A stretch of DNA of 11,360 nucleotides. Origin: an uncultured beta proteobacterium (GTDB taxonomy: Bacteria; Pseudomonadota; Gammaproteobacteria; Burkholderiales; Burkholderiaceae_B). A program made the position numbers and the translations under genes. The notes under the pieces were generated by a model that had not been told where the DNA came from, did not search any database, and saw only the letters and a list, made by a program, of their open reading frames with translations. The DNA lies in assembly GCA_903924715.1 (NCBI GenBank), contig CAIYCP010000136.1, positions 1 to 11,360 on the forward strand, written 5' to 3'. Of the stretch, positions 6,792 through 11,360 are shown piece after piece. How positions within the stretch are numbered: position 1 is the stretch's first letter; every line of letters begins with the position of its first letter.

Positions 6792-7778
6792 ATGAATCTT
6801 GCGGTGTTATGCCGAGAGCCGAGCTCTTACGACACGCTCACGCTCGAAGACGTGCCCCTTCAAGCGCTCGGCCCAGACGAGGTTCGTGTCGAGATTTACG
6901 CGGCAGGCATCAATTTTCCAGATATTTTGATGTCTGCCGGTAAATATCAGCTCAAACCACCCCTGCCCTTCACACCAGGCATGGAGGCCGCAGGAATCAT
7001 CTCCGAACTTGGTACAAATGTACGCACCCACAACGTTGGTGATCGCGTGATGTTCAGGGCTTGGCATGGTTGCTACGCACAACAAGCGGTTGTGCCAGAA
7101 GCCGAACTGCTGCCCGTACCAAAAAACTTCAGCTTTGCCGAAGGCGCTGCCTTTATCGTGGCCACGGCAACCGCGACCAATGCCTTATTACAGCGCGGGC
7201 AATTAAAGCCTGGTGAAGCGTTGCTTGTACATGGTGCTGCGGGCGGCGTTGGTCTTGCTGCAGTCGAAGTCGGTAAACTCTTGGGGGCCACGGTCATTGC
7301 TACCGCCTCAAGCGCTGAAAAACTCGCCGTCGCCCAAGCCCGGGGCGCCGACTATTTGATCAATTACAAGCACGAAAATTTTCAAGCGCGCGTCATGGAG
7401 ATCACAAACGGAAAGGGCGCAGATGTCATTCTTGACCCGGTCGGTGGTGACGTCTTCGAACAATCCATGCGGTGCATTGCCTGGGGCGGGCGTTTATTGG
7501 TGGTGGGCTTCGCAGGCGGCGTGATTCCAGCAATCAAAATGAATCAGCCATTACTCAAGTGCTTTAGTATCGTTGGCGTGCGTGCGATTGAACACGCCAA
7601 ACAAAACCCGCAAGAAGGTCAAGCCTACCGTCAGTGGATGCTGCATTGGGCCAATCAAGGTCGGCTGCGTCCCCATATCTCACAGGTGTTTCCTCTCAAA
7701 CAATATCAAGACGCGATGCGCTTGCTTGCAACGCGTCAAGCCGTTGGTCGCGTGGTTTTAGAGGTGCGCTCTGAATAG
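6792..7778 (+). CDS. NADPH:quinone oxidoreductase-like MDR enzyme (zinc-free)
   Basis: Medium-chain dehydrogenase/reductase of 328 residues in the quinone oxidoreductase branch, which reduces quinones or activated C=C bonds such as enoyl/acrylyl thioesters with NADPH. The N-terminal GroES-like domain holds GINFPDILMSAGKYQ (39-53) and PFTPGMEAAG (59-68), and lacks the cysteine ligands of zinc alcohol dehydrogenases. The Rossmann domain has HGAAGGVG (147-154), then GATVIATASSAEKL. GAAGGA-type ribosome binding (GAAGGA, 5 nt spacer) precedes the ATG. It has its own strong promoter and operator, and a second promoter separates it from the acyl-CoA dehydrogenase gene 93 bp downstream. In this setting it may reduce an enoyl-CoA or related unsaturated intermediate; general quinone reduction is equally possible. 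Confidence 0.9.
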   Translation: MNLAVLCREPSSYDTLTLEDVPLQALGPDEVRVEIYAAGINFPDILMSAGKYQLKPPLPFTPGMEAAGIISELGTNVRTHNVGDRVMFRAWHGCYAQQAVVPEAELLPVPKNFSFAEGAAFIVATATATNALLQRGQLKPGEALLVHGAAGGVGLAAVEVGKLLGATVIATASSAEKLAVAQARGADYLINYKHENFQARVMEITNGKGADVILDPVGGDVFEQSMRCIAWGGRLLVVGFAGGVIPAIKMNQPLLKCFSIVGVRAIEHAKQNPQEGQAYRQWMLHWANQGRLRPHISQVFPLKQYQDAMRLLATRQAVGRVVLEVRSE

Positions 7779-7787
7779 GCGTGAGCT

Positions 7788-7816
7788 TTGACAATTTATT
7801 TTTTGAAGCATAGAAT
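7788..7816 (+). promoter_or_regulatory. sigma-70 promoter of the acyl-CoA dehydrogenase operon
   Basis: TTGACA (7788-7793), a 17-bp spacer, then TAGAAT (7811-7816, 5 of 6). The spacing is ideal. The repeated operator element begins 3 bp after the -10 box. Confidence 0.72.
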
Positions 7817-7819
7817 TTT

Positions 7820-7845
7820 AACGACGTTCATTTTTATGAACGATC
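7820..7845 (+). promoter_or_regulatory. operator, copy 2
   Basis: The element contains CGTTCAT (7825-7831), TTTT, then ATGAACG (7836-7842), a perfect 7-bp inverted repeat. An ACG-A-CGTTC junction at its left end echoes the palindrome of copy 1. It matches 6706-6731 in 22 of 26 bases and has the same placement after a -10 box, so one regulator probably binds both. Confidence 0.7.
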
Positions 7846-7860
7846 AACAAGAATAAGAAA

Positions 7861-7874
7861 AGGAGACACCTTTG
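7861..7874 (+). promoter_or_regulatory. ribosome binding site and TTG start of acyl-CoA dehydrogenase
   Basis: AGGAG at 7861-7865 (preceded by AAA) lies 6 nt before TTG at 7872-7874. Starting here gives the usual family N-terminus SFALTADQLQIQDLIRR. Confidence 0.8.
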
Positions 7875-9026
7875 TCATTTGCCTTAACTGCAGACCAGCT
7901 TCAGATACAAGACCTGATCCGTCGTGTCGCAAAAGAAAAAGTCGCTCCGCGTGCAAACGAAATTGATCGAACGGCCGAATACCCGCAAGATATGTTCGAT
8001 CTGCTGCAGCAGTTAGGCCTATTCACACTCCCTTTTCCAGAAGAGTATGGCGGCACAAACAGCATGGTCTCCGCCTGCCTGGCCATCGAAGAATTTGGTC
8101 GCGTTTGTTACAACACCGCGTATTTGTTGCTGCTTCAATGGGTGCCTTTTGGGGCAATTCTTGCTGGCGGAACTGCAGACCAAAAGCAACGCTATCTTCA
8201 TGGCTTGGCAGACGGCACCTTACGAGGCGCAATCTCAACCACAGAAGCGCAAAGTGGCTCTGATGTCGCGGGCATCAAAACCCGCGCGACGGCCGTAGAA
8301 GGAGGCTTTAGCCTGAGTGGTTCAAAAATCTGGTGTACAAATTCTAGCGTTGCCGACTTTGTGTTGGTGGCTGCAAAAACGTCAGATGAGCAATCAACTT
8401 CTAGCATTAATCTCTTCATTGTCGAACGCGGTAGTAAAGGCTTTGAAATCGGACGTAAAGAAGAAAAGATGGGCGCCCGTGGTGTGCCGTCGTGCCCTCT
8501 TTTTCTAGACAATGTGTTCGTTCCCGCATCACACGTACTCGGAGAATCTGGCAAGGGCTTCAAAGTGGTGATGGAAGCTTTTAATAAAAGTCGCCCACTG
8601 ATCGGCGCGCGTGGCGTCGGGCTCTCTCAGGGCGCCATTGATCATGCCAGCGTCTTCATTCAAGATCGCGTAGCGTTTGGACAAAAGATTAGCGACTTTC
8701 AAGGTATTCGCTGGATGCTTGCTGATATGGCCATCCAAACAGAAGCGGCTCGTAATTTGGTCTACAAAGCTGCGGCGATGGTCGACGCGGGGGTCTCGGG
8801 TAAAGAATTGGCACCGATTGCTGCTATGTCAAAATGCTTTGCAACCGACACCGCGATGAAGGTCGCGACCGACGCTGTCCAGCTGTTTGGGGCTGCCGGC
8901 ATTTCAAACGAATACCCGATCAATCGCTACTTTCGTGATGCAAAGGTTTTACAAATCATTGAAGGTACAAACCAAATTCAACGAAATATTATTGCGAATC
9001 ACTTGCTAGGCAGGCCTGCCCGCTAG
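7872..9026 (+). CDS. acyl-CoA dehydrogenase
   Basis: FAD-dependent acyl-CoA dehydrogenase of 384 residues, introducing the 2,3 double bond into an acyl-CoA and passing electrons to ETF. The N-terminal helical domain leads to the signature AISTTEAQSGSDV (120-132). The middle beta domain carries SGSKIWCTNSSVADF. The C-terminal helical domain has QLFGAAGISNEYPINRYFRD, then the catalytic base E364 in IIEGTNQIQRN. The length is typical of short/branched-chain members. The start is TTG, supported by a strong ribosome binding site. It heads a rightward operon: the MaoC-like gene follows after 40 bp, then the CoA-transferase and SDR genes overlap. Chain-length preference cannot be read from sequence; the racemase neighbour suggests a 2-branched acyl-CoA. 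Confidence 0.95.
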   Translation: MSFALTADQLQIQDLIRRVAKEKVAPRANEIDRTAEYPQDMFDLLQQLGLFTLPFPEEYGGTNSMVSACLAIEEFGRVCYNTAYLLLLQWVPFGAILAGGTADQKQRYLHGLADGTLRGAISTTEAQSGSDVAGIKTRATAVEGGFSLSGSKIWCTNSSVADFVLVAAKTSDEQSTSSINLFIVERGSKGFEIGRKEEKMGARGVPSCPLFLDNVFVPASHVLGESGKGFKVVMEAFNKSRPLIGARGVGLSQGAIDHASVFIQDRVAFGQKISDFQGIRWMLADMAIQTEAARNLVYKAAAMVDAGVSGKELAPIAAMSKCFATDTAMKVATDAVQLFGAAGISNEYPINRYFRDAKVLQIIEGTNQIQRNIIANHLLGRPAR

Positions 9027-9066
9027 CCAAACTTCGCATTTCACTTTAACGACACAGGGAGTTGCT

Positions 9067-9540
9067 ATGGAAACAGTTGGTCTTGGACTTTACTTTGAAG
9101 ATCTACCCGTCGGGAAGAAATTCAAAACCTTGGCGCGCACCATACAAGATGCCGATATCTGTGCATTTTGTAACGTGATCCACATGACAGAAGTACTGTT
9201 TACCGATATGGAATTTGTCAAAAACGAATCCGACATCAAAGGACGACTTGCACCAGGCGCGTTGAGCTATTGCTTTGCCGAGGGCTTACTCGCACAATCG
9301 ACGATGCAAAAGACTGGCTATGCTTTTTTGAACATGGAGCTCAATATCGAAAACCCGGCCTTTGCAGGGGATACGATTCACGTCGAGTGTGAAGTCGTTG
9401 AAGCGCGCTTGTCCAAAAGTCGTCCAGGCCGCGGGCTCGTGCGCACTCGAAACCGGGTCGTTAATCAAGTCGGAAAAACGATCCTGATTTATACGCCTCT
9501 GCGAATGGTGAAATGTCGCAGCGATCAGGCGAGCAAGTGA
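9067..9540 (+). CDS. MaoC-like hot-dog fold protein
   Basis: A 157-residue single hot-dog domain protein of the MaoC dehydratase-like type. The N-terminal YFEDLPVGKKF and the strand-helix ARTIQDADICAFCNV match the family, as do PGALSYCFAEGLL (63-75) and a C-terminal beta sheet. In active R-specific hydratases the hydration helix carries Asp and His in GDxNPxH. Here the aligned stretch reads IHMTEVLFTD (38-47), with M40 and F45 at those positions, so the classical dyad is missing. It may therefore catalyse a variant reaction, act as a thioesterase-like or binding subunit, or use H39. CAGGGAG lies 5 nt before the ATG. Its position between acyl-CoA dehydrogenase and SDR is where an enoyl-CoA hydratase would be expected. 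Confidence 0.85.
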   Translation: METVGLGLYFEDLPVGKKFKTLARTIQDADICAFCNVIHMTEVLFTDMEFVKNESDIKGRLAPGALSYCFAEGLLAQSTMQKTGYAFLNMELNIENPAFAGDTIHVECEVVEARLSKSRPGRGLVRTRNRVVNQVGKTILIYTPLRMVKCRSDQASK

Positions 9541-10733
9541 ACGGGCCATACGGCGCTTCTGGGATCGGCCCCCTTTCTGGGGTCCGCGTCCTTGATCTCA
9601 CCATCAACGTCTTGGGCCCTGTGGCAACGCAGTCGCTAGGCGACATGGGCGCAAGCGTCATCAAGATTGAGGCCCCAGGCGGAGATCCGATGCGAAACAA
9701 CGGGCCGGGTCGACATCCCCAGATGTCTGTTTTTTTTCTGAACCTCAATCGTAATAAAAAAAGTGTACTGCTCGATCTAAAGCAACCAGCTGATCGAGAC
9801 AAACTATTCGCGCTACTTGAAGAAACTGACGTCTTCGTTCACAGCATGCGCAGCAATGCAGCCGAGCGGCTTGGCCTGAATTACGAAGCGCTCTCAAAAA
9901 AATATCCACGTTTAATTTTTGCTTCAGCACCCGGCTACAACCCGACAGGCCCGCATCGCGATCGCCCCGCGTACGACGACGTGATCCAGGGTGAAAGCGG
10001 TATCGCCGGAATGGCTCAAATGTCCACTGGCGTACCCGCTTACTTTCCGACCGTGATGGCCGATAAGCTGTGCGGCGTGTATCTAGCGTCTGCAATTTCA
10101 ATGGCGCTGTACAGCCGCGAGCGCACCGGTGTCGGCCAACAGGTTTTGGTACCCATGTACGAAACCATGCTTTCTTTTAACCTGCTTGAACACATGTGGA
10201 CCGGGGCTTTGGGTGAAGAAGGCCATCTGGGCTATACGCGGGCCCTGTCTGTGCATCGCAAGCCCTTTCCCACGCTGGATGGCCATATTTGCCTGCTGGC
10301 AATCAGTGATGATCAATGGCGCCGGTTATTCGGCGTCTTTGAACGACCAGATCTGGCTGCCGATGCACGGTTTTCAACGCTGCTTGCGCGTGCTGAAAAT
10401 ATTGAATTGCTCTACACCATCGTTGGTGAACACATCAGCACTCGAAGCACCGCTGCGTGGCGTCATCTCTTGGACGAGGTTGATATTCCGAATGGTCCGA
10501 TGAATCGGCTCAATGACTTGCCGTTAGATCCTTACCTGAAAGAAACAAAATTTTTTGAACACTATCAACATCCGAGTGAAGGGCCTTTAGTTAGAACTGC
10601 GATTCCTTTGCATTTCTCTCAAACGCCGGGCAGCATCCGTACGCCACCACCCAAGCTTGGCGAACACACCGAAGAGGTCCTGCGTAGCATCCAGGTTCAA
10701 CAGACAAGCAGCAGTAAAAAGGAAAACATATGA
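9513..10733 (+). CDS. family III CoA-transferase (CaiB/BaiF)
   Basis: A 406-residue CoA-transferase of the CaiB/BaiF/formyl-CoA transferase family, which moves CoA from a donor thioester to a carboxylic acid, a likely substrate activation or CoA recycling step. PLSGVRVLDLT (20-30), LGDMGASVIKIEAPGGDPMR (42-61) and the PAYDDVIQGESG segment are typical. The nucleophilic aspartate is probably D184 in MADKLCG, matching D169 of formyl-CoA transferase. Unlike the gene at 5399-6544, the racemase string GHDINYL is absent, supporting transferase chemistry. Two starts are possible: ATG 9513, overlapping the MaoC gene by 28 bp without a clear ribosome binding site, or GTG 9537, giving a 4-bp GTGA overlap and a family-like N-terminus. 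The 3' end overlaps the SDR start by 4 bp (ATGA), indicating translational coupling. Confidence 0.92.
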   Translation: MSQRSGEQVNGPYGASGIGPLSGVRVLDLTINVLGPVATQSLGDMGASVIKIEAPGGDPMRNNGPGRHPQMSVFFLNLNRNKKSVLLDLKQPADRDKLFALLEETDVFVHSMRSNAAERLGLNYEALSKKYPRLIFASAPGYNPTGPHRDRPAYDDVIQGESGIAGMAQMSTGVPAYFPTVMADKLCGVYLASAISMALYSRERTGVGQQVLVPMYETMLSFNLLEHMWTGALGEEGHLGYTRALSVHRKPFPTLDGHICLLAISDDQWRRLFGVFERPDLAADARFSTLLARAENIELLYTIVGEHISTRSTAAWRHLLDEVDIPNGPMNRLNDLPLDPYLKETKFFEHYQHPSEGPLVRTAIPLHFSQTPGSIRTPPPKLGEHTEEVLRSIQVQQTSSSKKENI

Positions 10734-11360
10734 AAGGACTTTCGGGCAAGGTTGTCATTGTTACAGGCGGAGCGGGTGGTATCGGCGCGGCAATCTGTCA
10801 TCGCCTGGCCGAAGAAGGCGCAAACATTGCAATATTTGATTTGAATACCGTGGCGGCTCAAGCTGTAGTAGCTGATATCCTCAAGAAAAACATCGGGCAA
10901 GCGCATGCCTACAAAGTCGACATCACCGATGCTCAAGAAGTTCAAGCAACTGTCTTAGCGGTCGAGCAAAAGCAAGGCCCCATCGATGTCCTGATTAATA
11001 ATGCAGGCTGGGATCATGGCGCTCGCTTTTTGGATACCGACCCCAGCTTGTGGCAGAAAATTATTGCCATTAACCTACTAGGGCCTTTGAATCTGCACAA
11101 ATCCGTTTTAAAGCTGATGAGCGCACGAGGAAAAGGCCGTGTGATTAATATCGCGTCCGATGCGGGTCGTGTGGGCTCATCCGGTGAAGCGGTCTACTCA
11201 GCCTGCAAGGGTGGCATGATTGCTTTCACAAAAACAATGGCGCGCGAAATGGCGCGCAAACAAATCAACATCAATGTCGTGTGCCCAGGGCCGACCGATA
11301 CCGCCTTATTTAGAGATTTTGCGGGCGAAGGCGAAAATGCAGACAAACTCAAAGCGGCAC
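10730..11360 (+). CDS. BadH-like short-chain dehydrogenase, 3' truncated
   Basis: The first 210 residues of a classical SDR, cut by the window end. It probably oxidises a 3-hydroxyacyl-CoA to the 3-ketoacyl-CoA with NAD. TGGAGGIG (12-19) binds the nucleotide, and FDLN after strand 2 (aspartate) favours NAD over NADP. NNAGWD follows, and the catalytic tetrad is N115, S143, Y156 and K160. IASDAGRVGSSGEAVYSACK and NVVCPGPTDTAL closely resemble what I recall of Rhodopseudomonas BadH, 2-hydroxycyclohexanecarboxyl-CoA dehydrogenase. That similarity suggests an alpha-branched or ring-bearing acyl-CoA substrate. AAAAAGGA lies 6 nt before the ATG, which overlaps the CoA-transferase stop codon. The exact substrate is unproven, since related SDRs act on several hydroxyacyl-CoAs. 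Confidence 0.92.
   Translation, partial: MKGLSGKVVIVTGGAGGIGAAICHRLAEEGANIAIFDLNTVAAQAVVADILKKNIGQAHAYKVDITDAQEVQATVLAVEQKQGPIDVLINNAGWDHGARFLDTDPSLWQKIIAINLLGPLNLHKSVLKLMSARGKGRVINIASDAGRVGSSGEAVYSACKGGMIAFTKTMAREMARKQININVVCPGPTDTALFRDFAGEGENADKLKAA

Noticed and set aside
8198..8563. 121-residue minus-strand open frame within the acyl-CoA dehydrogenase gene
   Set aside because: It overlaps conserved dehydrogenase motifs on the other strand; its sequence is not protein-family-like.
9461..10101. Two minus-strand open frames (113 and 118 residues) over the CoA-transferase gene
   Set aside because: They are shadows of conserved coding sequence on the plus strand, with no family features of their own.

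Overview
This 11.4-kb window looks like chromosomal DNA of a proteobacterium, most likely a betaproteobacterium of the Burkholderiales. That placement rests on gene style, roughly balanced base composition and the dense CoA-ester catabolic content; there is no rRNA or tRNA to confirm it. No mobile element, CRISPR array or RNA gene was recognised.

Left part (1-3640): the 3' end of a DppC-like ABC transporter permease with an apparent single-base frameshift, facing a small GTG-started coiled-coil membrane protein of unknown function. Next come a flavin-dependent monooxygenase with an extra N-terminal NTF2-like domain and, 40 bp behind it, a pirin whose start is a TTG codon.

Middle and right part (3647-11360): a CoA-thioester catabolic cluster arranged around a divergent promoter region (6545-6791). 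Leftward run an alpha-methylacyl-CoA racemase, a crotonase-family protein lacking both classical catalytic glutamates, and an IclR-family regulator. Rightward run a zinc-free MDR oxidoreductase, an acyl-CoA dehydrogenase (TTG start), a MaoC-like hot-dog protein lacking the usual Asp/His dyad, a family III CoA-transferase and a BadH-like short-chain dehydrogenase cut by the window end. The last three genes are tightly packed, with overlaps of 28 bp (or 4 bp) and 4 bp.

The main non-coding finding is a 26-bp element present twice (6706-6731 and 7820-7845, 22 of 26 bases identical). Each copy lies just downstream of a near-consensus sigma-70 promoter, one ahead of the MDR gene and one ahead of the acyl-CoA dehydrogenase gene. 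The first copy overlaps a perfect 21-bp palindrome. This fits repression by the local IclR protein and would tie the rightward genes into one regulon. A degenerate relative of the core lies in the probable racemase promoter.

Taken together, activation by CoA transfer, alpha-methyl epimerisation, acyl-CoA dehydrogenation and a BadH-like 3-hydroxyacyl-CoA oxidation suggest beta-oxidation of an alpha-branched or alicyclic carboxylic acid. The substrate is not determined. The two proteins that would be expected to hydrate the enoyl-CoA both lack canonical catalytic residues.
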